From contig JAPPLJ010000002.1 of assembly GCA_028819475.1 (NCBI GenBank), forward strand, positions 30,063 to 94,062: a stretch of DNA of 64,000 nt, written 5' to 3'. Below the pieces are notes generated by a model that was given only the letters and a program-made list of their open reading frames with translations, searched no databases and had not been told where the DNA came from. The DNA comes from Rhodospirillaceae bacterium. Its GTDB lineage: Bacteria; Pseudomonadota; Alphaproteobacteria; Bin65. Position 1 is the stretch's first letter. Each line of letters opens with the position of its first letter. The position numbers and the translations under genes are program-made. Shown in pieces: positions 8,241 to 17,864 of this stretch.

Positions 8241-9095
8241 ATGCACCGGCCCGGACCCGGATACCTGTTTCGCAAGCGCGGACCGCTGCTCTCCGTGTCG
8301 GTCGAGGAGGAGCGCGACCTCGCCCGGCGCAGCCAGGCCGGCGACCGCGAGGCGTCGGACCGGCTGCTGCGCGCGCATCTGGCCTTCATCGTCAGCATCG
8401 CGCGGAAATACCGGCGCTACGGCGTGCCGATGAACGATCTGGTGCAGGAAGGCTCGATCGGCCTGCTGCACGCCATCAGGAAATTCGATCCGTCGGCCGG
8501 CGCCCGGCTCTCGACCTATGCGCGCTGGTGGGTGCGCGCGGCGATCCAGGATCATGTCGTGCGCTCCTGGTCCCTGGTGCGCATCGGCACGACGGCGGCG
8601 CAGAAGGCCATGTTCTTCCACCTGCGCCGCAAGATGGCGGAAATCCGGGGCGGCCCCGACTCCGTGACCGGGAACCCCATGACCGAAGAAAGGCTGCGCC
8701 CGGTCGCGCGGAAATTCGGCGTGCCGCTTAAGGAGGCGATGGCGCTGGCCCGGCGCGCGGCGGAGAAGGACCGGTCGCTCAACCAGCGCGTCCGCGCCGA
8801 CGATCCGGCCGAGTGGGGCGACCGCCTGGCCGACGAGCGGGAAAGCCCGGAAGACGCGGCGGCCGGCGCGAGCGCGGACCGGTTCCGCCGCGGCCTGGTC
8901 GCCAAGGCGCTCAAGTCGCTGAGCGGCCGGGAGCGCGCCATCATCGCCGGGCGCTTCATGGCCGACACGCGCAGGACCCGCGGCGCCATCGCCGCCGATC
9001 TCGGCATCTCGCGCGAACGGGTCCGCCAGCTCGAAATCTCCGCCCTCGACAAGCTGCGCCGCCTGCTCGGCCGCAAGGGACTGGAGGCGATTTAG
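8241..9095 (+). CDS. RNA polymerase sigma factor, RpoH/sigma-32 type
   Basis: A 284-residue alternative sigma factor. Region 2 (residues ~45-115) contains LVQEGSIGLLHAIRKFDP and LSTYARWWVRAAIQDHVVRSW, the RpoD/RpoH core-binding and -10 recognition block. It is followed by GTTAAQKAMFFHLRRKM, equivalent to the RpoH box (QKxLFxxLR), which identifies sigma-32. Region 4 (~225-280) ends with ISRERVRQLEISALDKLRR. Alphaproteobacteria often carry two or three RpoH paralogues, and this could be a secondary one since it lacks any typical neighbour. It probably directs heat, oxidative or stationary-phase genes. Confidence 0.88.
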   Translation: MHRPGPGYLFRKRGPLLSVSVEEERDLARRSQAGDREASDRLLRAHLAFIVSIARKYRRYGVPMNDLVQEGSIGLLHAIRKFDPSAGARLSTYARWWVRAAIQDHVVRSWSLVRIGTTAAQKAMFFHLRRKMAEIRGGPDSVTGNPMTEERLRPVARKFGVPLKEAMALARRAAEKDRSLNQRVRADDPAEWGDRLADERESPEDAAAGASADRFRRGLVAKALKSLSGRERAIIAGRFMADTRRTRGAIAADLGISRERVRQLEISALDKLRRLLGRKGLEAI

Positions 9096-9213
9096 GGCGT
9101 ACCCGTCTTCGAGCGATTTTCGTGGATTTGGTCCCGTTGGGCGGACAGGTCGATCCGGCCGGCGCCGGCGCGTTGCGCGACGCTGATTATCTGCCCTGCC
9201 GGCCCGACGGCGG

Positions 9214-10119
9214 TTACGGGTTCACGATCTCCAGTCCGAGGGTGCGGACCAGCTTCGGCACCTCGTCGAGGATGAAGGCGCGGAAGGCGAGCGCCACCGG
9301 GCTCGGCACGGTATCGCTCCGGCTCAGCAGGCCCACCACGCGCCACATATTCTCTTCGGCCAGATCGAGGGCGACGACGTCCTCGGGCAGATCGACCGCC
9401 GCCAGCGCCGGCAGCAGGGTGACCCCGAATCCCGATTTCGCGAGCGCGAGCAGCGACGTCACGTTCCGGACATACATCGACGCCTTTTCCGACAGGGCCT
9501 TGTAACCCGGCGCGTCGATCGTGTCGGATGCGCCGTTCAGAATCAGGCCCTGGCTCTCGATGTCGGCCCAGTTCACGAGTTTTCCGGCGGCCGCCAGGTT
9601 GCAGCCGGCGTTGCAGATGACCTTGAAGCGATCCCGGAACAGCGGTTCGAAGGCCGCCGTCGTTCGGGAAAGCGGCCGGCCCGCAATACCGAGGTCCGCC
9701 TGTCCGGATTCGACGGACCTGAGGACGTTCCGGCTGTCGGTGTCCAGAAGTTCTATTTCAACGCCGGGCCGGTCGAGCACGAAGCGGGGCAGCAGCGAGG
9801 GGACGAGATTGGCGGCGACCGAGGGGACGGACGCCAGAGTGAGGCGGCCGATCCGGTTCCTGGCATAGGCGTGGATGCCGTCGATCATCCGGTCGTAATT
9901 CTGGATCTGGAGGCGTCCCGTCTCGAGCATGAACGCGCCGAGAGGCGTCAGGCTGCTCTTTCGGTCGGTCTCGAACAGCGCGCCCCCGACTTCGTGCTCC
10001 AGTTGCTTGAGCGTCATCGAAACCGCCGAAGCGGTCCGGCACAGCCGTTCGGCCGCATCCCTGATGTTGCCGGCTTCGGCCACGGTGACGAAGGTCCGCA
10101 GGGTCTCCAGTTTGATCAT
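9214..10119 (-). CDS. LysR family transcriptional regulator
   Basis: A 301-residue LysR-type regulator. The winged helix-turn-helix at residues 1-60 reads IKLETLRTFVTVAEAGNIRDAAERL, then SAVSMTLKQLEHEVGGALFE, followed by the periplasmic-binding-like effector domain (residues ~90-290). It is divergent from proXWV across a 479-bp region that has an exact 14-bp repeat, so it is the obvious candidate regulator of betaine uptake. That is inference from position. The effector is unknown. Confidence 0.9.
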   Translation of the reverse strand: MIKLETLRTFVTVAEAGNIRDAAERLCRTASAVSMTLKQLEHEVGGALFETDRKSSLTPLGAFMLETGRLQIQNYDRMIDGIHAYARNRIGRLTLASVPSVAANLVPSLLPRFVLDRPGVEIELLDTDSRNVLRSVESGQADLGIAGRPLSRTTAAFEPLFRDRFKVICNAGCNLAAAGKLVNWADIESQGLILNGASDTIDAPGYKALSEKASMYVRNVTSLLALAKSGFGVTLLPALAAVDLPEDVVALDLAEENMWRVVGLLSRSDTVPSPVALAFRAFILDEVPKLVRTLGLEIVNP

Positions 10120-10598
10120 GGCCGTCGCGCTTCAGAAAATTTGAAGAAAATGGCATGAATTTCGATTCGATTGAATCCCGGTCACAAGCGCGCCGCCGCT
10201 CCTGCCCGCGGATGTTTCCGGGTGCAGCTTCAGAAAATTTCAAATTAAAATCAATTATATCGAATTGCTTGAAGCAACGCACCCTTCCATTCTGCGCGAC
10301 GGGACCGTGACGCCGGGCCGGAAGTCACAGAGAACGAACCGGAAATCTGTCGCCGGTTGCGGCGTTCGCGGTTGAGAGGTTCCGGCGGGAATGCGGCGCG
10401 CAGGGGCGTTTCCCCCCGGGCGAACCCGAGGCGTCGCCGACGGCGGTGAAACCGGCCGGCGGATGCGTGACCGTTATGCCGCCCGACTCTCTTTAATTCG
10501 ATGGTTCGGGCGAAGCAGGTCGCGTATCCGGATGGCCCCGCCATTATCGCCGCGGTGCCATCGGCGATCTGCCGAATCGAGACAAACCCAGGGAGAAA
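10120..10598. promoter_or_regulatory. Divergent control region between LysR gene and proX
   Basis: This 479-bp gap contains no convincing gene. The half near lysR (10120-10270) is AT-rich and carries an exact direct repeat GCTTCAGAAAATTT at 10129-10142 and 10227-10240. The first copy extends into the inverted repeat CTTCA-N7-TGAAG, a shape compatible with LysR binding. The half near proX (10370-10500) is GC-rich with several possible hairpins, including GGCGG/CCGCC near 10460-10485 enclosed by GAGAG (10375) and CTCTC (~10490), and may form a structured 5' leader. No known riboswitch class was recognised. Confidence 0.5.
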
Positions 10599-11624
10599 AT
10601 GAAAATGCGAATTCCAAGACTGACCCTCGCGGCAGCGGCCGTCGCGGCCATTGCCGCGGCGCCGGGAACCGCCCAGGCGGCGACCGGCTGCGGCACCAAG
10701 GACGAGATCACGATCGCCAGCATGACCTGGATGTCGGGAATCGTACTGGCGCAGACGGCCCACCGCATCCTGACCGCGGGCTACGGCTGCAACGCCAAGC
10801 TGGTGCCCGGCGATACGGTGCCGACGGCGACCAGCATGCTGACCAAGAACAAACCCCATATCGCGCCGGAACTGTGGATCAGCACCGCCTCGTCGATCTG
10901 GGAGAAGATCAAGAAGAAGGGCAACGTCTACAAGGCGGGCGACGTGTTCAGCGAAGGCGGCAAGGAAGGCTGGTGGATTCCGGACTATGTCGCCAAGGCC
11001 AACCCGGGCCTCAAGTCCATCGGCGATCTCAAGGATCCGAAATACGCCAAGCTTTTCGTCGAGGCCCAGAGCGACGGCAAGAGCCGGCTCTATGCCTGCC
11101 CGCCGGGCTGGGCGTGCGAGATCATCAACGGCAACCTGTTCAAGGCGCTGGGGCTGGCGAAGGCCAACTACCAGCTGTTCTCGCCCGGCTCGGGCGCCAA
11201 CCTGAAGGCGTCGATCGCGCGCAGCGTCACGCGCAAGAAGCCGATCCTGGCCTACTATTGGGGCCCGACAGCCGTGATCGGGCGCTACAAGCTGGTGCGC
11301 CTGAACATGCCGGCCTACGACGCCAAGAGGTTCCTGTGCCTGACCGACCGGAACTGCGCCAACCCGCAGGTTTCGGGCTGGAAGGCCGGCGAAGTCGCCG
11401 TTGCGGTGGTGACCAGCCTCAAGGAGAAGGCGCCGAACGTCGCGGCCTTCCTGGGCAAGATGCAGGTGCCGAATGCGGTGATCAACAGCGTGCTCGCCTG
11501 GGGCGACGACCGCAAGGCAAACCCGGAAGCGGTAACCGACCATTTCCTGAAGACGCAGCAGGCGGTTTGGGCCAAGTGGGTGCCGGCCGATGTTGCGGCC
11601 AAGGTGAAGGCGAGCCTCAAGTAA
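10599..11624 (+). CDS. proX: Glycine betaine/proline-type ABC transporter substrate-binding protein (ProX/OpuAC family)
   Basis: A 341-residue periplasmic receptor with a signal peptide at residues ~1-26 ending AQA. The OpuAC domain is recognisable from ITIASMTWMSGIVLAQTAHRIL, the segment with GWWIPDYVAKANPGLKSIGDLKD, and KPILAYYWGPTAVI, where aromatic residues would cage a quaternary amine. The start has GGGAGA 6 nt upstream. It is the first gene of proX-proW-proV. Specificity (glycine betaine, proline betaine or choline) cannot be fixed from sequence. Confidence 0.9.
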   Translation: MKMRIPRLTLAAAAVAAIAAAPGTAQAATGCGTKDEITIASMTWMSGIVLAQTAHRILTAGYGCNAKLVPGDTVPTATSMLTKNKPHIAPELWISTASSIWEKIKKKGNVYKAGDVFSEGGKEGWWIPDYVAKANPGLKSIGDLKDPKYAKLFVEAQSDGKSRLYACPPGWACEIINGNLFKALGLAKANYQLFSPGSGANLKASIARSVTRKKPILAYYWGPTAVIGRYKLVRLNMPAYDAKRFLCLTDRNCANPQVSGWKAGEVAVAVVTSLKEKAPNVAAFLGKMQVPNAVINSVLAWGDDRKANPEAVTDHFLKTQQAVWAKWVPADVAAKVKASLK

Positions 11625-11649
11625 ATCGAGGCGCTATCGCGTCGATCGA

Positions 11650-11688
11650 CCGGCGGGCGTCCATCCGGGCGTCCGCCGGTTCGTTTTC
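11650..11688 (+). terminator. Possible terminator/attenuator between proX and proW
   Basis: A stem formed by CCGGCGGGCG (from 11650) and CGTCCGCCGG (to 11679) is followed by TTCGTTTT. A leaky terminator here would give more binding protein than membrane subunits, which is common in ABC importer operons. Confidence 0.5.
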
Positions 11689-11818
11689 GGGGCCGGGGCT
11701 TACCGGTTCGACACGCCGGTTGTAAGGTCGGCTTCGCCGGCCGCCGCCGGCGCGCTGCGCTTGCCCCCGGCGTCGCGGCTTGGGCGGCCGCAGAATCCGC
11801 GGGGAGGCGGTACAGGAC

Positions 11819-12691
11819 ATGGCGCAGGAATTTCCCGAACTGCTGAACATGCGGAAAGTCCGCATCGGCATCGACGATTCCTTCAACTGGGTGGTCGAGC
11901 ACTGGAGCGAGACCCTGGAGGAGATATTCCTGCCGATCGTCCATCTGCTGCGCGCGATCGAGGATTTCCTGCTCTGGATGCCCTGGTATGTCGTCGTTCT
12001 GGCGATCGCCGGGCTCGGCCTCGCGGCGACCCGCAGCAAGTGGGTCGCCCTGGGGCTCGGCGTCATGACATTCCTGATGGGCTTTTTCGGCCTGTGGGAG
12101 CCGGGCATGAAGACCATCGCGCTGATGCTGACGGCGACCCTGCTGGCCGTGATCGTCGGCATCCCGATGGGCATCCTGATGTCGCGTTCCGACCGGGTCG
12201 AGCGCATCACCCTGCCGGTGCTCGACATCATGCAGACGATGCCGATTTTCGTCTATCTGATCCCCTTCGTGATGCTGTTCGGGCCGGGCAAGATCCCCGC
12301 CCTGCTGGCGACCATCGTGTTCGCCGTGCCGCCGGTCATCCGGCTGACCAATCTCGGCATCCGCCATGTCGACCGCGAGGTCGTCGAAGCCTTCACCGCC
12401 TTCGGCGCGACCCGGCGGCAACTGCTGTTCGGCGTTCAGGTGCCGCTGGCCCTGCCGACGATCATGGCCGGGATCAACCAGACGACGATGATGGCGCTCT
12501 CCATGGTCGTGATCGCCTCGATGATCGGTGCCGGCGGCCTCGGCTACCAGGTGCTTCAGGGCATTCAGCGCCTGGAGATCAGCCGCGGTCTGCTTGCCGG
12601 ACTCGCCATCGTGTTCCTCGCCGTCATCTTCGACCGCATCGCCCAGGCCTACGGCAAGCGCATGCAACAGCACCTGCATCTGGGGCACTGA
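11819..12691 (+). CDS. proW: Glycine betaine/proline ABC transporter permease (ProW family)
   Basis: A 290-residue inner-membrane permease with about six hydrophobic segments after a ~45-residue cytoplasmic N-terminus. The BPD_transp_1 domain holds the EAA loop EAFTAFGATRRQLLFGVQVPLALPTIMAGI (residues ~190-220), which contacts the ATPase. LDIMQTMPIFVYLIPFVMLFG and VVIASMIGAGGLGYQVLQGI are typical of ProW. ATG at 11819 is chosen because hydrophobicity and family alignment begin there; the frame is open 13 codons further. It ends 4 bp before proV. Confidence 0.92.
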   Translation: MAQEFPELLNMRKVRIGIDDSFNWVVEHWSETLEEIFLPIVHLLRAIEDFLLWMPWYVVVLAIAGLGLAATRSKWVALGLGVMTFLMGFFGLWEPGMKTIALMLTATLLAVIVGIPMGILMSRSDRVERITLPVLDIMQTMPIFVYLIPFVMLFGPGKIPALLATIVFAVPPVIRLTNLGIRHVDREVVEAFTAFGATRRQLLFGVQVPLALPTIMAGINQTTMMALSMVVIASMIGAGGLGYQVLQGIQRLEISRGLLAGLAIVFLAVIFDRIAQAYGKRMQQHLHLGH

Positions 12692-12695
12692 ACCG

Positions 12696-13964
12696 ATGAC
12701 GGATCGGGAAACCAAGATCGGGATCGAGAGCGTCTACAAGATTTTCGGGCCGGATCCCGCAAGCGTGCTCGACCGGGTCAAGGGCGGCGCCGGCAAGCAG
12801 GAACTGCTCGAGGAAACTGGCCATACCATCGGCATCCGCGATGTCAGCCTCGATATCGGGGAAGGCGAAATCTTCGTCGTCATGGGCCTGTCCGGCTCGG
12901 GCAAGTCGACCTTGATCCGCCACATCAACCGGCTGATCGAGCCGACCGACGGGCGCATCCTGGTCGACGGCGAGGATGTGCTGCAGCTCGGCCCCGAGGC
13001 GCTGCGCCACCTGCGGCGGTTCAAGATGAGCATGGTGTTCCAGCGTTTCGCCCTGCTCCCCCACAAGACGGTGCTCGAGAATGTCATGAGCGGGCTGAAG
13101 ATCCGCGACGAGGGAAAGCGGGCCGGAAATCCGGGCGGCGGCGCGGTCGGGCGGCTCGCCGGACAGTTGGGATTGGCGCGCGGCGGCGACTCCGGCATTC
13201 GCGACCGGGCCCAGGCCCAGGTCGAAATGGTCGGCCTGCAGGGCTTCGAGAACCAGTATCCCAGCCAGCTCTCCGGTGGCATGCAGCAGCGGGTCGGCCT
13301 CGCCCGGGCGCTCGCGACCGATGCCGAGGTGCTGCTCATGGACGAGGCGTTCAGCGCGCTCGATCCGCTGATCCGCAACGACATGCAGGATCAGCTGATG
13401 CAGATCCAGAACAGCCTCAACCGCACCATCGTATTTATCACCCACGATCTCGACGAGGCGCTGCGCATCGGCGACCATATCGCCATCCTGCGCGACGGCG
13501 AATTGCGCCAGGTCGGCCCGCCGGAGGAAATCCTGATGGCGCCGGCCGACGATTATGTCAGCCGGTTCGTCAAGGACGTGAATCGCGGCCGGGTCGTCAC
13601 GGTCGGCAGCATCGCCGACGAGTATCCGGCCGTGGAGCTGGGCAAGGCCGGCTTCGCCGACGCCCTTGCCCGGCTGGAGGCCAGCGAGCGCAACACCGTC
13701 TACGTCTGCGACGGCGCGGGCAGGCCGGTCGGCGCGATCACCGCGGACATGGCCCGGGACGGCAAGGATCTGACCGGGCCGATCGCCGACGATGCCAGGC
13801 TTGCGCCGGTCCTGACCGTGGACGGCGCCGCCGTGATCGAGGACATGCTGCCGCTCGCCATGAAAAGCGAGGTGCCGGTCGCGGTGCTGGACGGGCAAGG
13901 CGCGCTGGTCGGCGGCGTGCCGCGGCGTACGGTGCTCTCCGCCCTGGTGCGCCGGACGGAATGA
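12696..13964 (+). CDS. proV: Glycine betaine/proline ABC transporter ATP-binding protein (ProV family)
   Basis: A 422-residue ATPase. Walker A is GLSGSGKST (residues 64-72), the signature is LSGGMQQRVGLARA, Walker B is VLLMDEAFSALDP and the switch is ITHDLDEAL. It ends in a CBS-like regulatory region (residues ~290-420), which in OpuA-type systems senses ionic strength. A Gly/Arg-rich stretch of roughly 30 residues lies between the Q-loop region and the signature (DEGKRAGNPGGG to GGDSGIRD). Typical ProV proteins do not have it. Confidence 0.92.
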   Translation: MTDRETKIGIESVYKIFGPDPASVLDRVKGGAGKQELLEETGHTIGIRDVSLDIGEGEIFVVMGLSGSGKSTLIRHINRLIEPTDGRILVDGEDVLQLGPEALRHLRRFKMSMVFQRFALLPHKTVLENVMSGLKIRDEGKRAGNPGGGAVGRLAGQLGLARGGDSGIRDRAQAQVEMVGLQGFENQYPSQLSGGMQQRVGLARALATDAEVLLMDEAFSALDPLIRNDMQDQLMQIQNSLNRTIVFITHDLDEALRIGDHIAILRDGELRQVGPPEEILMAPADDYVSRFVKDVNRGRVVTVGSIADEYPAVELGKAGFADALARLEASERNTVYVCDGAGRPVGAITADMARDGKDLTGPIADDARLAPVLTVDGAAVIEDMLPLAMKSEVPVAVLDGQGALVGGVPRRTVLSALVRRTE

Positions 13965-13986
13965 AAGCCGCCGCCGCCGCGCCCGT

Positions 13987-14466
<480 letters not shown>

Positions 14467-14609
14467 GCCGCTTTCGTGACGCCGCCGGGCGCCGCCGGTC
14501 AAGCCCCTTTGCGCGGCGGCGCGGGCGGCGGCGCGCCAGGGCCCCCTGCCGTTCGGATTGCCGCGCGGGCTCCGGGGACCGGGCTCGTTCCGTCAGCCCG
14601 GCATGATCT

Positions 14610-16967
14610 TCATTCGCCGCCCGGCCTAGGCATGCGATATCCGATGCCGCGTTCGTTGAAGATCCAGGTCGGTTTCGACGCTTTCTCGCCAAGCTTCGCG
14701 CGGAGTTTCTTGATGAAATTGCGCACCAGATCGAGATCGCCCGATTCGCGCCCGGACCAGACCCTGCGCAGCAGGGTATCGTAGGTCACGACCCGTCCCG
14801 CGTTGAGCGAGAGGATGCGCAGCAGTTCGTATTCCGTCGCGGTCAGTGTCACCGGGCGCCCGGCCACCGTGACCCGGCGCGCCTCGTACCGGATGGCGAG
14901 CGTGCCGAGCGAGAAGGGCTCCGGCCGGGCGATCCGGCGAAGTGCGGCCCCGACCCTGGCCGTGAGTTCGGTCGGCGAGAAGGGCTTGACGATGTAGTCT
15001 ACCGCCCCCGCATCGAGGGCCCTGGCGACGGTTTCGTCGCGGCCGTAGCCGGAGATGAAGATGACCGGAAGGTCGCCGAGTTCGGGGACGCTTTCCATCA
15101 ATTCGATTCCGTCGGTCCCGGGCAGCATGAGGTCGAGCATGACCAGGCGGGGCTTCTCGGTCCGGATAACCTGGGAAAGATCCGCATGGTCGCCCGTCAC
15201 TAGGGTGACGTAGCCGGCTGCGGTGAGGGCGTCGCGCACGAAGCGCAGCGTCAGCGGGTCGTCGTCCACCACCAGGATGCGGGAGGCCTCGCGGGTGTCC
15301 GGACTCCGGGCCTGCGGGTCGGCGGCAGGGTCTGCGGCCTCGCCCGGACCGGCGCTCCTGGCGACCGGGAGGGTAAAGGTGAACCGGGCGCCCTGGCCGG
15401 CTCCGCCGCTCTCGGCGCGGATGCGGCCCCCGTGCGCCTCGACGAGCCCCCGGCAGATGACGAGCCCGAGACCCGTGTCCGCGATTGCGCGCTCGCCGCC
15501 GGCCGCCGCGCCGGCATACTTGCGGAACAGCTGCGGCAGCCGCTCGGGCGCGATGCCCCGGCCTCCGTCGGAGACCGCGACCGCGACGTGGACGCCGTCG
15601 CGCGCGGCCGAGACCCGGATCGGGGCGGACTCCGGGGAATGCTGCGCGGCGTTGGAGAGAAGGTTGTTCAGGACCTGCACGATGCGCCGCCGGTCGGCCA
15701 TGACCGGGGGCAGGTTCCGCGGCAGGTCGATGAGCACGGTATGCCGGCCGCCGCCGGACAGGAAGGTGGTGCGCGCCCGGTCCACCAGCGTGGCCAGCTC
15801 CGAACGCTCCGGGGCGACCGAGAGCGTGCCCGCCTCGATGCGCCCGGCGTCGAGCAGGTCGCCGATCAGGGCGCGCATGTGGTCGGCCTGGTCGTGGATG
15901 ATGCGGTGGAACTCGTGCTGCTCGGCCGAATCGAGCTCCGCCGAAGATTCCAGCAGGGTGGCGGCCGAACCCTTGATGGCGGTGAGCGGCGCGCGCAGCT
16001 CGTGGCTCACCAGGCCGAGAAACTCCGCGCGAAGCCGCTCCAGCTCCTCGATCGGCGCCAGGTCCTGAATGGTCACGACCACCGAGGCGACTTCGCCGCC
16101 GTCGGAGTGAATCGGGGTTGAATTGAGGAGCGTCCTGACGCTGCGCCCGTCCGGGACCATGAACACGATCTCTTCGGCGCGCACCGTCTCGTCGATGCTC
16201 AGCAGGTCCGCGATGGAGAGCTCGCTCAAGGACAACTCACGGCCGTCGGCGCGGCGGAATGACATCACTTCCAGCAGTTCCTCGACCGGGCGGCCCGCCG
16301 TGCGCACGCCCTCGACGATGCGCCGCGCCTCGCGGTTGACCAATACCGGCCGGCCGCTCCGGGCATCGAACACCACGACGCCGACCGGCGAGGTCTCGAC
16401 CAGCGCCTCGAGGTCGGCCCGCGCCTGGCGCTCGTCGCGATGGGCGCGCGCGTTTGCGATCGCCGTCGCCGCCTGCGCGGCGAACAGCACCAGCACCTCT
16501 TCGTCCTCTTCGGTGAACTCCGGCGCCGCCTCTTTCTCGGCGAGAAAGAAATTGCCGACCTGCTTGCCGCGGTGGCGCATGGGCGTGCCCTGGAAGGTCT
16601 TGGACCGCATCAGGTCGGGCGAGAAACCCAGCGAGCGGACGAAGGCGGGGAGATCCGCCAGCCGTATCGGTCCGGGAAGGTCGCGCAGATGCGCGAAGAG
16701 CCTGGGGCCGTCGGACCATTCGACGAATTCGCGGTGCTCCGCGTCCGTGAAGCCGGACGAGACGAAATCCTGGACCTCTCCCTCCTCGTCGGTGGTGGCG
16801 ATGAGGCCGTAGCGCGCGCCGGTGAGCGCGCGGGCGCTGTCGACCGCTTCCTGCAGCACGGTCGCGACGTCGAGGCTCGCGTTGATGCGCAGGACCGCCG
16901 AGCTGAGCGCGGAGATCCGTTCGCGCAGCGCCTCGATCTCCCGTTCGGGTTCCATGGTGTCGTTCAA
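14610..16967 (-). CDS. Hybrid two-component protein: GAF-PAS-histidine kinase-receiver-OmpR DNA-binding domain
   Basis: A 785-residue protein that combines sensor, kinase and transcription factor. Domains in order: a short coiled segment; GAF (~30-180); PAS (~185-305); HisKA with SHELRAPLT and phospho-acceptor His322; HATPase_c (~425-535; NNLLSNAAQHSP, SDGGRGIAPE, DTGLGLVICRGL); a linker rich in Ala, Pro and Asp; a receiver (~563-675) with DDD at 568-570, Asp612 and Lys661; then an OmpR/PhoB winged helix (~680-780; LTATEYELLRILSLNAGRVV). No transmembrane segment is visible, so it is cytosolic. The start is TTG with AGGGAGA 8 nt upstream; an ATG four codons later has no clear ribosome site. 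Neither ligand nor target promoter is known. Confidence 0.9.
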   Translation of the reverse strand: MNDTMEPEREIEALRERISALSSAVLRINASLDVATVLQEAVDSARALTGARYGLIATTDEEGEVQDFVSSGFTDAEHREFVEWSDGPRLFAHLRDLPGPIRLADLPAFVRSLGFSPDLMRSKTFQGTPMRHRGKQVGNFFLAEKEAAPEFTEEDEEVLVLFAAQAATAIANARAHRDERQARADLEALVETSPVGVVVFDARSGRPVLVNREARRIVEGVRTAGRPVEELLEVMSFRRADGRELSLSELSIADLLSIDETVRAEEIVFMVPDGRSVRTLLNSTPIHSDGGEVASVVVTIQDLAPIEELERLRAEFLGLVSHELRAPLTAIKGSAATLLESSAELDSAEQHEFHRIIHDQADHMRALIGDLLDAGRIEAGTLSVAPERSELATLVDRARTTFLSGGGRHTVLIDLPRNLPPVMADRRRIVQVLNNLLSNAAQHSPESAPIRVSAARDGVHVAVAVSDGGRGIAPERLPQLFRKYAGAAAGGERAIADTGLGLVICRGLVEAHGGRIRAESGGAGQGARFTFTLPVARSAGPGEAADPAADPQARSPDTREASRILVVDDDPLTLRFVRDALTAAGYVTLVTGDHADLSQVIRTEKPRLVMLDLMLPGTDGIELMESVPELGDLPVIFISGYGRDETVARALDAGAVDYIVKPFSPTELTARVGAALRRIARPEPFSLGTLAIRYEARRVTVAGRPVTLTATEYELLRILSLNAGRVVTYDTLLRRVWSGRESGDLDLVRNFIKKLRAKLGEKASKPTWIFNERGIGYRMPRPGGE

Positions 16968-17864
16968 CGTCCGCTTCTCCCTGCCGTGCCCGGGCCGGAT
17001 GCCGGAGCCGGCCGCACTGTCGGCATTCGCGCCCCGAAATTATGAAATAGATATTATCATAATCAATATTGTTATATTTACTTCATTTTTTCTGAAAATT
17101 GGAGGTTCCGCAAAGACCGGCAGGCGTGCGGAACCGCGGCGCCGGGGCAGGGAAGGCGGCGTTGAAGGAGAGCCTGGGAGATACCGGCCTGCGGGCGTCG
17201 GACAATGCCCGATCGCGGTCCGCCTGCCCATGAGTTTCGGCGATCCGCCGCACAGGAGGGGCGCCGGCCGCCTGATCCGCAACCTTGGGGATGGCGCGAC
17301 CGGATGCCGGCGGAGTAAACCGGCATCCGGCCGCAATTCACCGAGACAGGTCCGGTCGATCGTCCATCCGGCTGCGCAGGGGCCGGTTGAGGCTTCGGCG
17401 CTCCTGCTCGGCAAACGCAACGGCAATCGAAAACACCGCGCAGACGACGGCGCAGACGATCGTAAACACGACAAAGGGATCAATGACGCCCGATTGAGGC
17501 GGCGCTTTCCCGCGCTGCCGGGTTACGCTTCCCGGAGTTCGGCCGCCGGTGCGGCGACACAAACCGGCCGGATACGGCGCCATCGCATCGTGTTTCCGTT
17601 GCCAAACGCACCATATCGGCTTTTGAATAAAAATTGCGTAACAGCTTGCCCGGTTTTTATATTTTTTCCATATTCGATGACAGGGCCGCGAAGCACCGAC
17701 ATCGACAGGCTGTCGGTGACCGGACCCGGACAAACCGGCCCTGCGTTTTTCTCCCCGCCCGGCAGCGAAGCGGTGTATCGAAAGCCCGGAACCGGTCCCG
17801 ATTCCGGCACAACGCCGGGCTGCTTCGGGGCTCGGCCGGTCTGCACGGCAAGCGGAGCGCCGCG
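16968..17864. other. Long non-coding gap between the hybrid kinase and gatC
   Basis: About 900 bp without a convincing gene. It includes a strongly AT-rich patch (17040-17100), probably the kinase promoter region. On the minus strand around 17340-17490 a stretch could encode a ~50-residue peptide with one membrane segment (FVVFTIVCAVVCAVFSIAVA) and a charged tail, but it has no good start codon or ribosome site, so it is not called. A second AT-rich patch at 17620-17680 probably holds the gatCA promoter. Confidence 0.5.
17634..17663 (+). promoter_or_regulatory. Candidate sigma-70 promoter for gatCA
   Basis: TTGCGT (17634-17639) and TATATT (17658-17663) are separated by 18 bp in an AT-rich patch, about 200 bp upstream of gatC. 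This is the best match to a housekeeping promoter in the gap, and it is supported by pattern only. Confidence 0.35.

Noticed and set aside
17338..17490. Possible ~50-residue single-helix membrane peptide on the minus strand
   Set aside because: The hydrophobic stretch is suggestive but there is no credible start codon or ribosome site; kept only as a note for the gap.
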